Source: Thiodiazotropha sp050305975 (lineage in GTDB: Bacteria; Pseudomonadota; Gammaproteobacteria; Chromatiales; Chromatiaceae). Taken from it: a stretch of DNA of 64,000 nt. The stretch is from NCBI GenBank assembly GCA_050305975.1, contig JBNLGI010000231.1, forward strand, positions 87,469 through 151,468, in the 5' to 3' direction. Shown one piece after another: positions 46,825 to 54,985 of this stretch. Position 1 is the stretch's first letter. Each line of letters opens with the position of its first letter. The notes under the pieces are model-generated. The model saw nothing but the letters and a program-made list of their open reading frames with translations, made no database searches and was not told where the DNA came from. The position numbers and the translations under genes are program-made.

Positions 46825-47098
46825 GGGCCGTCTCCCTGAGTCGGCGGTGCAGGGCCAGGGCCAGGGCGGTGGCGCTTACCGCCACCACCAGTCCGGTGAG
46901 GACCAGGGCTTGGGGAATGGGATCGACCGGCTGACCGGTCTCCCGGTAGGCCATTGAGACGAGGATCAGAAAGACCCCGGCGCCGCACACGTTGAGCGCC
47001 ACCACCCGGGCCAGCAGTCCGCTGTGCAGTAGGCTGGCGCGCAGCCCCAGCAGGAAGAGGGCAGCCCCGGTCAGGGCATAGAGAAGGGTCAGGCTCAT
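46817..47098 (-). CDS. mrpC: MrpC/NuoK-like subunit
   Basis: 93 residues with three membrane helices (LTLLYALTGAALFLLGLR, VVALNVCGAGVFLILVSMAY, IPQALVLTGLVVAVSATALA). The P-Q-A-L-V-L-T-G-L-V-V segment is diagnostic of MnhC/MrpC. ATG 47098 overlaps the preceding TGA (ATGA) and the 3' end overlaps mrpD, showing tight coupling. Confidence 0.92.
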   Translation of the reverse strand: MSLTLLYALTGAALFLLGLRASLLHSGLLARVVALNVCGAGVFLILVSMAYRETGQPVDPIPQALVLTGLVVAVSATALALALHRRLRETAHE

Positions 47099-48060
47099 AG
47101 TCGTTTCCCCTGGGGTGAGTGGCCTGGATCGCCGCCTTCCCATCCAGCCGGTCGCCCGCCCCGGAAGGCCAGCGCCAGTGAGGCGGCGATAGCAAGGGTG
47201 GCGGCACTCTCGATCAGCAGAATCAACCCTCCCGACCAGGCGGGCGGATAGTGCAGAAAGCCCTGGCCCACCCCCATCACGCCCAGGCCAACCAGCAGAA
47301 ACAGGCCGACCCCGGCTGAGAGTGTCGCGCGCAGTGCCAGTCCGCCAGGCAGTCCCGCGCTGTCGACGCCTGACAGGCGCAGCATGACTGAACCAGCCGC
47401 CAGGGTGGCGCCCGCCTGGAAGGCGCCGCCCGGCGCATGAGCGCCGACCCAAAGCAGATAGCCGGCTGCGAGAATCAGCAGGGGGACCAGCCAGCGCACC
47501 AGGCTGCAGAGCACGGGACCGGCCCGACGGTAGCCCGGCCGTTCCCGCCCGAGGGTCAGTACTCCCAGCACCGCCGCGAGTACAACCACCAGTTCCAGCA
47601 GGGTGTCGTAGGCCCGGTAGTTGAGCAGGACCGCAGTCACCGGGTTGCCCACGCCGCTGCGCTCGAGGGCCGATAGAGCCGCCTCGCCAAGCCGTGCCGG
47701 GGCTGGTTCGGAAAGGGTTTCCCAGAGTACCCAGGCGAGCGCCAGGGCCAGGGTAGCGACGAGCAGATCGACCAGACTACGCTGCCACCGCGGCAGGTCA
47801 TCGCGGGCCGGGTCGGCAGGTGGCTCGTCACGCAACGCAGCCAGCAGCAGGGCCCCCGAGAGACCGGCGCCGAGGGCCGCTTCGGCCAGCGCCAGATCCG
47901 GCGCGCGCAGTCTTGCCCAGGCGATCGACAGCAGCAGTCCGAAGGCGATGAAAAGTGCCACGGCCCGCTTCAGATCGGTCGATGAGACCGTTGCCCAGCC
48001 TAGACCAATGATCATGGCAGCCAGCAGCAGGTCGGGCAGCCAAGTCAGCAGCCCGCTCAT
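47095..48060 (-). CDS. DUF4040-MrpB fusion subunit
   Basis: 321 residues. The N-terminal part (about 1-85) is a DUF4040 domain (LDLLLAAMIIGLGWATVSS-like helices, APDLALAEAALGAGLSGALL), which in classical systems sits near the C terminus of MrpA. The C-terminal part is MrpB-like (SLVRWLVPLLILAAGYLLWV, GAHAPGGAFQAGATLAAGSV). The conserved His/Gly segment AHAPGGAFQAG identifies MrpB. Fusion of a piece of MrpA to MrpB is an arrangement also seen in hydrogenase-linked Mrp modules. Confidence 0.85.
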   Translation of the reverse strand: MSGLLTWLPDLLLAAMIIGLGWATVSSTDLKRAVALFIAFGLLLSIAWARLRAPDLALAEAALGAGLSGALLLAALRDEPPADPARDDLPRWQRSLVDLLVATLALALAWVLWETLSEPAPARLGEAALSALERSGVGNPVTAVLLNYRAYDTLLELVVVLAAVLGVLTLGRERPGYRRAGPVLCSLVRWLVPLLILAAGYLLWVGAHAPGGAFQAGATLAAGSVMLRLSGVDSAGLPGGLALRATLSAGVGLFLLVGLGVMGVGQGFLHYPPAWSGGLILLIESAATLAIAASLALAFRGGRPAGWEGGDPGHSPQGKRL

Positions 48061-48341
48061 GGCTCTCGGCTCCGACGCAGGGCATGCTGGGCAATGAGAT
48101 GGGCCGATGCGGCGCTGCCCGCCAACACCAGCAGCCAGACCAGCAGCAGCTTGAGTGCCAGCAACAGACTGCCGTGCAGCAGCGCGACCCCTGTTGCCAG
48201 CAGGCCCAGTCCCAGGTTATCCGCCTTGGTCAGCGCATGCAGTCGGGTGTGCAGATCGGGAAACCGCAGCAGCCCCATGGCGCCGGCGAGGTAGAAGCCA
48301 AGTCCGGCGCAGATCAGTAGCAGAGCCAGCAGTTCAGTCAT
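48057..48341 (-). CDS. mrpG: MrpG subunit
   Basis: 94 residues with three hydrophobic segments and the family hallmark GLLRFPDLHTRLHALTKADN. It overlaps mrpF by eight bases and the following gene by four. MrpG is needed for assembly of the antiporter. Confidence 0.93.
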   Translation of the reverse strand: MTELLALLLICAGLGFYLAGAMGLLRFPDLHTRLHALTKADNLGLGLLATGVALLHGSLLLALKLLLVWLLVLAGSAASAHLIAQHALRRSREP

Positions 48342-48618
48342 GGTCGCTCCCCCGCCTGGTCAGCGCCGCAGCAGTCACCGCCGCCAGCAGTGCGAGCACC
48401 AGGGCCACGTCGATCAGCGCGGTCAGCGGCATGCTCACCGACAGCAGCAACAGTAGACCCACACCGCCGCTGCCGAGCAGCAGGACGGAGAGCAGGCGGT
48501 CCTCCAGGCTTGGCCCCTTGAGCACCCGCACCAGTCCCAGCAACAGGCTTAACACCAGCAACAGGAGCATCAGCATCAATGCGCCGTTGGTCAGCATCGA
48601 GAGAGCGCTACTGTTCAC
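48334..48618 (-). CDS. mrpF: MrpF subunit
   Basis: 94 residues with three membrane segments; GPSLEDRLLSVLLLGSGGVG and ALIDVALVLALLAAVTA match MrpF (P-x-x-x-D-R motif). GTG 48618 overlaps the stop of mrpE and has GGAG seven bases upstream. Confidence 0.92.
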   Translation of the reverse strand: MNSSALSMLTNGALMLMLLLLVLSLLLGLVRVLKGPSLEDRLLSVLLLGSGGVGLLLLLSVSMPLTALIDVALVLALLAAVTAAALTRRGSDHD

Positions 48619-49160
48619 AGACGCTCTCCGAAAACGGCGGCCACGCGACGCTCAAGGCGGCTGAGTTCATGTCCTGTATCGCCTTCAAGATCGAGGGTAT
48701 GTACACGCACTTCGCCATCCGCGATGTCAGCCGCCAGGGTTCCCGGCAGCAGGCTGATGCAGTTGATGAATAGCAGGCGCGCTGCCGGCGTACGCAACCG
48801 CGTGGTGTGGGTGACGAATCCGGGCCGGATGGCCATGCGCGGGCGCACCACTCGGGAGGCCACGTCAACGCCGCCGCGGATCGACTCCCAGAGGAAATAG
48901 GGGACGAACCTCAGCAGTCCCGGCAGTGAGATCCATGCAGCGTCACCGCTGCGCAGGCGCCAAGCGCTCCACACCGCGGCCGCCACCACCGGAATCCCGA
49001 CCACCCAGGAAGCTGCATCGCCGCCGACAAGGACCCACCAGAGCAGTGCCGCGAGCATCATCGACAGCAGTGCCGTGGATCGCTTCAATGGCATATCGCT
49101 CAGCTTGAGCGGGTTGGCGGCAGGATTGGGGGAATCACCGTGAGAATCACTCTGGTTCAA
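48615..49160 (-). CDS. mrpE: MrpE subunit
   Basis: Membrane protein with the MrpE pattern: two hydrophobic segments (LLSMMLAALLWWVLVG, WVVGIPVVAAAVWSA), PYFLWESIRGGVDVASRVV, then NCISLLPGTLAADI and VHTLDLEG. TTG 49160 is proposed as start because AAGGAG lies nine bases upstream; an in-frame ATG at 49229 and ATG 49094 are alternatives. It is the first gene of the Mrp-like operon. The 190 bases between it and the upstream terminator (49161-49350) should contain the operon promoter. Confidence 0.85.
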   Translation of the reverse strand: MNQSDSHGDSPNPAANPLKLSDMPLKRSTALLSMMLAALLWWVLVGGDAASWVVGIPVVAAAVWSAWRLRSGDAAWISLPGLLRFVPYFLWESIRGGVDVASRVVRPRMAIRPGFVTHTTRLRTPAARLLFINCISLLPGTLAADIADGEVRVHTLDLEGDTGHELSRLERRVAAVFGERL

Positions 49161-49350
49161 GGGATGCTTCTCCTTTGACGGCCTCTGTTTTATGGCCCAC
49201 CTTGTCGGGGCGGGAACCTGTGATTCCATTTATGAGGCTGACAAGTGAAAAAGAAAAATCGATTTATCTCGACAAACAGTTCGATTTTTTCGAGCTATAC
49301 AGAGACCCCGTCCAGGTGGCCAATGCCACAGACATCCCAGCTCCAGAGAA

Positions 49351-49388
49351 GAAAAAAAGAAACCGGGGGGCATGCCGCCCCCGCGGTT
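49351..49388 (-). terminator. Terminator after the HPF-like gene
   Basis: GC-rich hairpin (AACCG and GGGGGC arms at 49361-49371 pairing with GCCCCC and CGGTT at 49376-49387), followed on the minus strand by TTTC and a run of seven T. It separates the HPF/baeRF pair from the Mrp operon. Confidence 0.8.
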
Positions 49389-49414
49389 AACTGTCGTGTG
49401 GGGGCGGCCAGCGG

Positions 49415-49726
49415 TCAGCTAAGGGAGGAACCGCTCAGAGGGGGAGTCAGTTGCTGTCGGGAGATGGTGCGCACGGTTCGCGCCAGCGCGCGATTGACCG
49501 CAAGGGGCAGGTCACTCTGGGTCTCCACCACCTCCTTGGGCGGCTGCCGATTCAGGCGGGCTACCACCCGGCAACGGTAGAGCTGATCACCCCCTGGCCC
49601 GGCAACCTTCTCGACGTTGATCTTCAGCTGATCGACCGTAGATTCCAGGGGCGCCTGATAACAGTTGACCAACTGAGTCACCCGACCGTATTCCAGGCCG
49701 GGGCCCACATGTATCCGCGTACGCAT
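49415..49726 (-). CDS. HPF/RaiA-like ribosome-associated protein
   Basis: 103 residues. The pattern of beta strands and helices, with VDQLKINVEKV, YRCRVVARLNRQPPKEVVE and SDLPLAVNRALARTVRTI, resembles hibernation promoting factor, which binds the 30S decoding centre; the match is by pattern, not alignment. It begins three bases after the stop of the baeRF-like gene, so the two are co-expressed. A role in ribosome protection in stress fits the neighbouring stress genes but is inferred. Confidence 0.6.
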   Translation of the reverse strand: MRTRIHVGPGLEYGRVTQLVNCYQAPLESTVDQLKINVEKVAGPGGDQLYRCRVVARLNRQPPKEVVETQSDLPLAVNRALARTVRTISRQQLTPPLSGSSLS

Positions 49727-49729
49727 GGT

Positions 49730-50917
49730 TCAGGCGACCTGCGGGATAAGTCCGGCTTCACCGGGCAGGGGCATCAGCTCAATCTCCACCGGATCCCGCA
49801 GCAATCCGCCGACCCCTCCGAGTCGGGCCAGTTCGGTGGACTGAGTGACCAGCGTACGCACCCCCAACTGAACGGCCAACCGGCTCAGCTCGATGCTCGC
49901 ATCCCAGGGCATGCCAGTGGCATACCCGGACCGTTCGAGACGCCAGCGGCGGTGGCGGGCAATCAGTGGCTCCTCATTCAGGTGCGTAGTAGAACGGCTC
50001 GATATCAGCAGGGTATCCAGCGCCTGGGCGCGTAGTGCCGCCATGGTCTCACGGGGACCGGCCACGAGGGCAGTGCGGAGGACCTTCGATCTCAGCCGGG
50101 CGTTGGCGAAGCGGTCCACGGTCTTTCTCCCGACCTCAGCGACCCGGTCGGTGATTTGGCGCAGTGCCTTTGCCCGCTCCACGAAGGGTGAGAGGACCAC
50201 CCGTTCTTTCACAGACAGGCGCAGCTGCTGGGGCAACCAGTTCCAGAGCTTCTCCAGGGAGCCGGCTTCGCCCGCCAGCACCAGCGGGATGCCGCCGGCC
50301 ACGCCCAGTGCGCGCATGATCAGCTGCCTGGCATAACGTCCTCCGCCTGATGGGACAGATTCTGTAGCTGCCGACACCAAGGTCGTCGGTTCCTCATTCC
50401 GGTTCTCAGCCATCCTCGAGGCAGCTACCCAGGCCAGGGTCTTGTCCCGCCCCCCCTCAAGCCGTAAAAGCTCGACTCCCTCTGTCCTGGCCCAAAGCAC
50501 GAGATGGGACCGGCCACTGTCCTTTAGGCTGAGTAATGGCCTGATGTCGGGTACACGGTAATAGCTCATCTGGTCGGCGAAGGGTAGACGGCTGGGTATA
50601 GCTGCGAAGAAGCGCCCGCCCATCAGGCCCCTCGTGAACAGGGCCAATCCGCGAGTCTCCTCTGGCCATACCTGATGTAAGCCTTCTTTTATCCCGGCGA
50701 ACGCCTCGTCGAAGTCGATTTTCGCCACCCCGTGCAGGTGACGCCGAATCATGGGCGCCTGGCGTTCGAGAAACGTCTCGCAGGCGGCTTCACCGGACTC
50801 CAGATCGAGATAACAGCTGAGGAACGGGGCTTCGGCAACATCGACCGAGGCCAGCAGTTGGATCCGCTCGTCCAGGTTTTGCGGGCGGATCGTCTCCAGG
50901 GGCTGGGAATAGGGCAT
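49730..50917 (-). CDS. baeRF-like (bacterial archaeo-eukaryotic release factor) protein
   Basis: 395 residues with the eRF1-like architecture: FLSCYLDLESGEAACETF near the N terminus, GLALFTRG and YYRVPDIRPLL, then GGRYARQLIMRALGVAGG, and a C-terminal L7Ae-like part with GMPWDASIELSRLAVQLGVR. Members of this family are thought to act on stalled or hibernating ribosomes. GGAG upstream favours ATG 50917 over GTG 50920. The downstream HPF-like gene strengthens the ribosome connection. Confidence 0.65.
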   Translation of the reverse strand: MPYSQPLETIRPQNLDERIQLLASVDVAEAPFLSCYLDLESGEAACETFLERQAPMIRRHLHGVAKIDFDEAFAGIKEGLHQVWPEETRGLALFTRGLMGGRFFAAIPSRLPFADQMSYYRVPDIRPLLSLKDSGRSHLVLWARTEGVELLRLEGGRDKTLAWVAASRMAENRNEEPTTLVSAATESVPSGGGRYARQLIMRALGVAGGIPLVLAGEAGSLEKLWNWLPQQLRLSVKERVVLSPFVERAKALRQITDRVAEVGRKTVDRFANARLRSKVLRTALVAGPRETMAALRAQALDTLLISSRSTTHLNEEPLIARHRRWRLERSGYATGMPWDASIELSRLAVQLGVRTLVTQSTELARLGGVGGLLRDPVEIELMPLPGEAGLIPQVA

Positions 50918-51441
50918 CACGCTTCTCCGGGTTGTCTGGCTTACTCCGGATTATTCCTCCCCAGGCCGAAGTCTGCCCTCGGAATCGCACGCTTGGTTAT
51001 TCGCTTTTTTCGAGGTATTACCACCGGCGACGATCTGTTCAGTCGACTGAGCACTGGTATCGCTTTGGTCAAGGCATGTGCATTGTGGCTAAACAAAAGC
51101 GTTACCACAGCTGCAAAGTATGTGTGCATAAAGGCGAGGCTGTCCATTGCAAGGCGGCGTGAATGAAGCAGTTATAGATACAAATTAAATGACAACCAAC
51201 CTTGGCAAGGTGGTTATACAGGAATGACGGAATTCAGAACGCTGCATTAGAAGCCGATGTACTGCCTACTTTATTGTTTTCAACATCTTTTGAATCGAAA
51301 ATCAATATCGTTGTTCGCTTGTTCATTTACTTTGTTTGTAATAAGCGCATTGCGATTACCACGATATGCACCATAGCTGCCAGCGGGCGATGTAAGAGAA
51401 TTACTTGCAAAATTGTTCTAACAAATTACTTCGGAGCGTTG
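50918..51441. other. Intergenic region left of the prophage
   Basis: About 520 bases of host DNA between the baeRF-like gene and the prophage repressor. Open frames at 50941-51147 and 51202-51462 carry no recognisable motif. AT content rises toward the attachment site. The baeRF/HPF promoter is probably in the first 150 bases. Confidence 0.4.
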
Positions 51442-51885
51442 CTATGGGATGAGATGGCATGAATCAAGTGAAAAACAACATTTAACATAATATACATCAT
51501 TAGAAACCACTAATATACCATTATTAGCTTCAAAATCAGACACTTGAGCGAGGGCAGGGGAGGGGGTGCTGGCCAAATTGGCCAGGGCCAAAACCACTAG
51601 CAGGATGCTTGCCACCTTCGAGGCGATATCACGCCAAACCTTACGAATCGGGGCAGATTTCGTGCGCTCAGCATAGATGCACGCCAGGACATAGCCGGGC
51701 GGTAAATCCAACAAATCGGCTACAGTCAGAGCCATATCATCGTCGAAATAACTCTTTCCATTCCGGTAGTTGCTGACAGCAGACCGAGTGATGCCTAGCT
51801 TTTTGCTAACAGCATAGTAGGAGGGCAATTGATAGGCAGCCTTGATCGCATCAAGGAATTCGATTGTTTTTGCAGGTTTTTTCAC
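51442..51885 (-). CDS. Prophage repressor-like HTH protein (DUF3693 type) crossing the attachment site
   Basis: About 147 residues. The N-terminal half has an XRE-like HTH (YYAVSKKLGITRSAVSNYRN, then MALTVADLLDLPPGYVLACI) as in DUF3693 proteins of small phages; the C-terminal half has a membrane segment (VASILLVVLALANLAS). GTG 51885 is chosen since GGAG lies eight bases upstream; a TTG at 51924 is in frame. The last codons run through the left dif-like site, so the final 12 residues (after VYYVK) are encoded by host DNA. In the excised circle the frame would instead run 31 residues past that Lys. It is divergent from the phage genes and is the likely lysogeny regulator. Confidence 0.75.
   Translation of the reverse strand: MKKPAKTIEFLDAIKAAYQLPSYYAVSKKLGITRSAVSNYRNGKSYFDDDMALTVADLLDLPPGYVLACIYAERTKSAPIRKVWRDIASKVASILLVVLALANLASTPSPALAQVSDFEANNGILVVSNDVYYVKCCFSLDSCHLIP
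51480..51507. repeat. Left dif-like attachment site (degenerate XerC arm)
   Basis: The first 18 bases match the reverse complement of E. coli dif as I recall it (XerD arm ATTTAACATAA and spacer TATACA); the XerC side reads TCATTAGAAAC and is degenerate. Such one-sided sites are typical of phages that use host XerCD. Confidence 0.85.
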
Positions 51886-51924
51886 TTCGTGCACTCCATG
51901 GTTGGTGTATGCAAGTGTAGTCAA

Positions 51925-51985
51925 TTGTCAATGACCATGAAACGGTCAAGGGGCGTTGACATGATGAATGTTCATGACCATTCTA
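51925..51985. promoter_or_regulatory. Divergent control region of the prophage with operator-like repeats
   Basis: TGACCAT occurs at 51932-51938 and 51975-51981, and the inverted GGTCA at 51944-51948, so TGACC-N7-GGTCA forms an inverted repeat. TTGACA at 51956-51961 could be a -35 box for rightward transcription, with a poor -10 (CATTCT) 17 bases on. This is the likely operator of the repressor encoded to the left. Confidence 0.5.
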
Positions 51986-52142
51986 CATCCACCGGCGGGG
52001 CTCTCCCTTCGCGGCCTTCGAAAAGTGGCCTGCATGGAGTCGCGCCGGGGCTTTCCGTGGTTGGGTAGCGGGGAGGGGGGCGACCCCCTTCCCATCACTT
52101 CCAGGGAAAGCATGTACCCGACCAACTGAATGGAACCTGAAC

Positions 52143-52451
52143 ATGAACACAGCAACCCAACAACTCGCACAGGAACATATCGGGGTCAGTCGCCGCGCTC
52201 TCGGGCTCAAAGAATCGAGAAAGGCAGAGTACTGGGCCGCGCTCGATGCCGGGCGGCGGGCCGCCATTCTGAAGTTAGCCAAAACCTACAACGGCAACAG
52301 CGCGCTTTTCAACCGCGCCGACTGGACCAGCTACACCGGGGAGCAGCAATGGGCCATCGAAGAGGCACTACGCAAGACGGCGCAGCGGGCGTTTGATGAT
52401 GCCTTTTTTATGGGTGCTATGCGCGGCGTGCGCCGCCCGGAGGCGGAATGA
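52143..52451 (+). CDS. Small phage protein, unknown
   Basis: 102 residues, charged and helical, no recognisable domain (starts MNTATQQLAQEHIGVSR). It is the first rightward phage gene, close to the repressor, where early regulatory proteins usually lie. The stop overlaps the start of the next small gene (ATGA). No clear ribosome binding site precedes ATG 52143. Confidence 0.65.
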   Translation: MNTATQQLAQEHIGVSRRALGLKESRKAEYWAALDAGRRAAILKLAKTYNGNSALFNRADWTSYTGEQQWAIEEALRKTAQRAFDDAFFMGAMRGVRRPEAE

Positions 52452-52576
52452 TGGGCCACCCAAAAAGCCGACCGGTTCACCGGGCCGAGCAGCTGCCGCC
52501 GGCATGGTTAGCATGGGGGCTGGCGCTGGCGGCGGCGGCCTGGATTGTGGGCGTGGTGCTGTATGTCTTCAACTGA
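52448..52576 (+). CDS. Tiny single-span membrane protein
   Basis: 42 residues: a polar start (MMGHPKSRPVHRAEQLPP) and one hydrophobic segment (LALAAAAWIVGVVLYV) to the end. ATG 52448 overlaps the preceding stop, and its 3' end overlaps the replication gene by 14 bases. Compact overlapping packing supports it as real; function unknown. Confidence 0.65.
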   Translation: MMGHPKSRPVHRAEQLPPAWLAWGLALAAAAWIVGVVLYVFN

Positions 52577-54488
52577 GGCGGCAATCGAGTGCCACCCGCA
52601 TGATTGGCGATTTATCGCCGGGCATCTGGAAAAGATGCCACACCGGTTCAAGGGACCGATTTCCCAACGCTACAGCCGCACCTACCGGCGCAATGGTCGC
52701 CGGGATGCAAACCTGTTTTTGATCGATGTCGCTGAGCGTATGCCGTCAACCGTGGCGGTGCGCCTCGCGGGCTCAAATGATGAGCTTGTGAGTTATGCCA
52801 GCCGCCGGGCTGACCACTTCGGGCGACTCGCGAACCGGGTTGGGGATCATGCCTATAGGGTTCTGAGCGAGGAAATAAACGCTATAGGGTTGAAGGCTCC
52901 GGAGGCAGACGGAAAACACATCACAGAAGCGGGGGCGGTCGCACGCATGATTGACCCCCTGTGGTGGCGGCGGGCGCTGCGCCGGGGGTATGGGCGGCAG
53001 GTCGAACAGACGGCGCGCACCATCGGGCTTGTCCACAAGTCGGCCGGCATCTACAGCAGCGATGAAACCGTCTGGCGGCGGCGCGAACAGAAAAGCCGCA
53101 ACCGGCGCATGTTGGAAGAGATACAGGCGGTCAATGAGCTGGGCGAATCCTTCACGCTCGCGGAGCTGGCGGAGCTGTCGGTTTCCAACCCCATCATTAG
53201 GCGCGGCGAATTGATGGTTCGCATGTCCGGTTTTGAACGGGTGGCCGATGAGCTGGGCCACGTCGGTGAGTTCGTTACCCTGACCGCGCCGAGTCGGTTT
53301 CACTCACACACCCTGCGCTACAGCAAAAAACGCAATAGGTGGTATGCGGTAGAGAATCCGGCCTTTGATGGTTCGACACCGAGAGACGCAAAAAACTATC
53401 TGCAAAAAGTGTGGCAACGCATCCGCGCCAAGTTGGCGCGGCACTCAATCACCCTTTACGGGTTCCGGGTCGCTGAACCCCATCATGACGGCTGCCCACA
53501 TTGGCACATGCTCGTTTTTATGCCGGCCTGGGCGCGGCGGCGGGTGCGCGGCGTTTTCATCCGTTATGGATTGTTCGGGGATACCCCGGGGGAGCCCGGG
53601 GCATTCAAGCACCGCGTCACCTTTAAAGCGATCGACAAGGCAAGGGGTTCGGCTACCGGCTACATCGCCAAATACATTGCAAAGAATATCGATGGCTTCG
53701 CGCTAGACGATGACCTGCTAGGCGGTGATCCAATCGAAGCGGCTGACCGGGTTGATGCATGGGCGAGCTGCTGGGGCATTCGGCAATTTCAACAGCTTGG
53801 CGGGCCGCCGGTCACGGTCTGGCGGGAGCTGCGACGGCTCGACCATGAAGAGGCGGGAATGCTCGAGCAGTGCCGGGCCGCCGCAGATGGGTCGGACTGG
53901 GCCGGATTCGTAACAGCGATGGGCGGGCCGAGCTGCCCGCGTGAAGCGAGACCGGTTAAGGCATTCCGGTTGCAGGATGTCGCGCCGTCTTTGGTGGACA
54001 TGACCACCGGGGAGGGGTTCGGGCTGTCAGCAGTGCGTAACAAGTATGGCGAGCCATCACCGGGCCGGGTGATCGGGGTCGCTTGTGGTGAATACGTCGC
54101 GGTCACGCGGTGGCATAAGTGGAGTGTAGATCGTGGGGATGTTCGGGAAAGTTCATGTGAATGTGCGTCATGGATCTGGGGAGTGGTACGGGTTCCAGAC
54201 AGTAGAGGACGCAATCTGGTGTTTGATGAACATGGAATACGTGTCGAGGGCGCGGGCAACGGTCGCGGTCTGGGCTGGGGTGCTTTGAGGGAGGCGACAG
54301 CCGACCCTTGGAGTTCTGTCGATAACTGTACGCGGGGGAGCGATGAATCAGAAATTAGAGCGATTGAAAAAAGACCTTGTGAGCCTTCGGCGGGCGGGGC
54401 CGTTTCAAAAAATGGCACTGGCGGAAGGGGTGGTAGAGCAGGCGGTGACAGTGGTCGAGGATATAGACGACCGACTGCGCCGGATTGA
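52563..54488 (+). CDS. HUH rolling-circle replication initiator (phage replication gene A type)
   Basis: 641 residues. The metal-binding HUH motif is H313-W314-H315 in GCPHWHMLVFM. The catalytic tyrosines are Y367 and Y371 in TGYIAKYIAKN, giving the two-Tyr arrangement of phage GpA-type (superfamily I) proteins that nick and join one strand during rolling-circle replication. The size is close to the 634 residues I recall for PM2 P12. ATG 52563 is preferred over the in-frame GTG 52545. The last about 115 residues are low in recognisable structure, and two small open frames lie in another frame there. Confidence 0.88.
   Translation: MSSTEAAIECHPHDWRFIAGHLEKMPHRFKGPISQRYSRTYRRNGRRDANLFLIDVAERMPSTVAVRLAGSNDELVSYASRRADHFGRLANRVGDHAYRVLSEEINAIGLKAPEADGKHITEAGAVARMIDPLWWRRALRRGYGRQVEQTARTIGLVHKSAGIYSSDETVWRRREQKSRNRRMLEEIQAVNELGESFTLAELAELSVSNPIIRRGELMVRMSGFERVADELGHVGEFVTLTAPSRFHSHTLRYSKKRNRWYAVENPAFDGSTPRDAKNYLQKVWQRIRAKLARHSITLYGFRVAEPHHDGCPHWHMLVFMPAWARRRVRGVFIRYGLFGDTPGEPGAFKHRVTFKAIDKARGSATGYIAKYIAKNIDGFALDDDLLGGDPIEAADRVDAWASCWGIRQFQQLGGPPVTVWRELRRLDHEEAGMLEQCRAAADGSDWAGFVTAMGGPSCPREARPVKAFRLQDVAPSLVDMTTGEGFGLSAVRNKYGEPSPGRVIGVACGEYVAVTRWHKWSVDRGDVRESSCECASWIWGVVRVPDSRGRNLVFDEHGIRVEGAGNGRGLGWGALREATADPWSSVDNCTRGSDESEIRAIEKRPCEPSAGGAVSKNGTGGRGGRAGGDSGRGYRRPTAPD
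54139..54288 (+). CDS. Possible small gene nested in the replication gene
   Basis: 49 residues in a different frame (starts MFGKVHVNVRHGSGEWYGF, later TVEDAIWCLMN) within the 3' part of the replication gene. GGGG lies directly before ATG 54139. The translated sequence looks more protein-like than the overlapping Rep frame, but there is no family match; it may be spurious. Confidence 0.35.
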   Translation: MFGKVHVNVRHGSGEWYGFQTVEDAIWCLMNMEYVSRARATVAVWAGVL

Positions 54489-54519
54489 GAGCCACTTAGG
54501 CACCAGACAGGGGGGGTAG
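54343..54519 (+). CDS. Small coiled-coil phage protein overlapping the rep 3' end
   Basis: 58 residues, rich in Leu, Glu, Lys and Arg (LERLKKDLVSLRR, EDIDDRLRRIESHLG), predicted to be helical or coiled-coil. GGGGGAG lies just before ATG 54343. It ends one base before the GTG of the next gene, which strongly suggests a real translated unit; function unknown. Confidence 0.6.
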   Translation: MNQKLERLKKDLVSLRRAGPFQKMALAEGVVEQAVTVVEDIDDRLRRIESHLGTRQGG

Positions 54520-54520
54520 T

Positions 54521-54976
54521 GTGAGCGAACAAAAAAACCCGAACATCGGGCACATCAACTGCGGGCAGTGTGGCAGCGTGGCAGCTGTCAGAAAAAACCG
54601 GGCCGGGAAGTTGTATTACGACTGCTTGGAGTGCGGGCGCATCACTCCAAACCATCGCGGGGGCCAAAGCTGGATTATGGAAAACGCGGAGATATGGAGC
54701 GGGCAACCGCCGGCAGAATGCCCGCCGTGGATCGCGGAGCAGTGGCCATACGGGAGAGCCATTCGTGAGCATCGAAAGCAGGAGGCAGCGCAACCGGCAC
54801 CGAGCGCGGCACCACCACCGGAGCCGCCGCCAGCGCGGCGGGTCGCCAAGATGCCTCCGCCACCGCCGAAACCGGAGCCGGAGCCGGCAGCGGTCAAGGG
54901 GCAGACCGTGGAGACGGTCGAAGAATCAACACCGGGGCAGACAGTCGTCACCGGGTTCGGGTTTCTGGATTTTTAG
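54521..54976 (+). CDS. Zinc-ribbon phage protein
   Basis: 151 residues with GTG start preceded by a G-rich ribosome binding site. A zinc ribbon is formed by C-G-Q-C and C-L-E-C (residues about 14-17 and 35-38). The rest is acidic then Pro/Ala-rich (PPPEPPPARRV) with a C-terminal FGFLDF. Zinc ribbons in phages often belong to replication or transcription factors; here the role is unknown. Confidence 0.75.
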   Translation: MSEQKNPNIGHINCGQCGSVAAVRKNRAGKLYYDCLECGRITPNHRGGQSWIMENAEIWSGQPPAECPPWIAEQWPYGRAIREHRKQEAAQPAPSAAPPPEPPPARRVAKMPPPPPKPEPEPAAVKGQTVETVEESTPGQTVVTGFGFLDF

Positions 54977-54985
54977 GGGGCGATC

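Noticed and set aside
53789..54793. A 334-residue minus-strand frame in the prophage
   Set aside because: Antisense to the HUH replication gene, Pro/Ser-rich without motifs.
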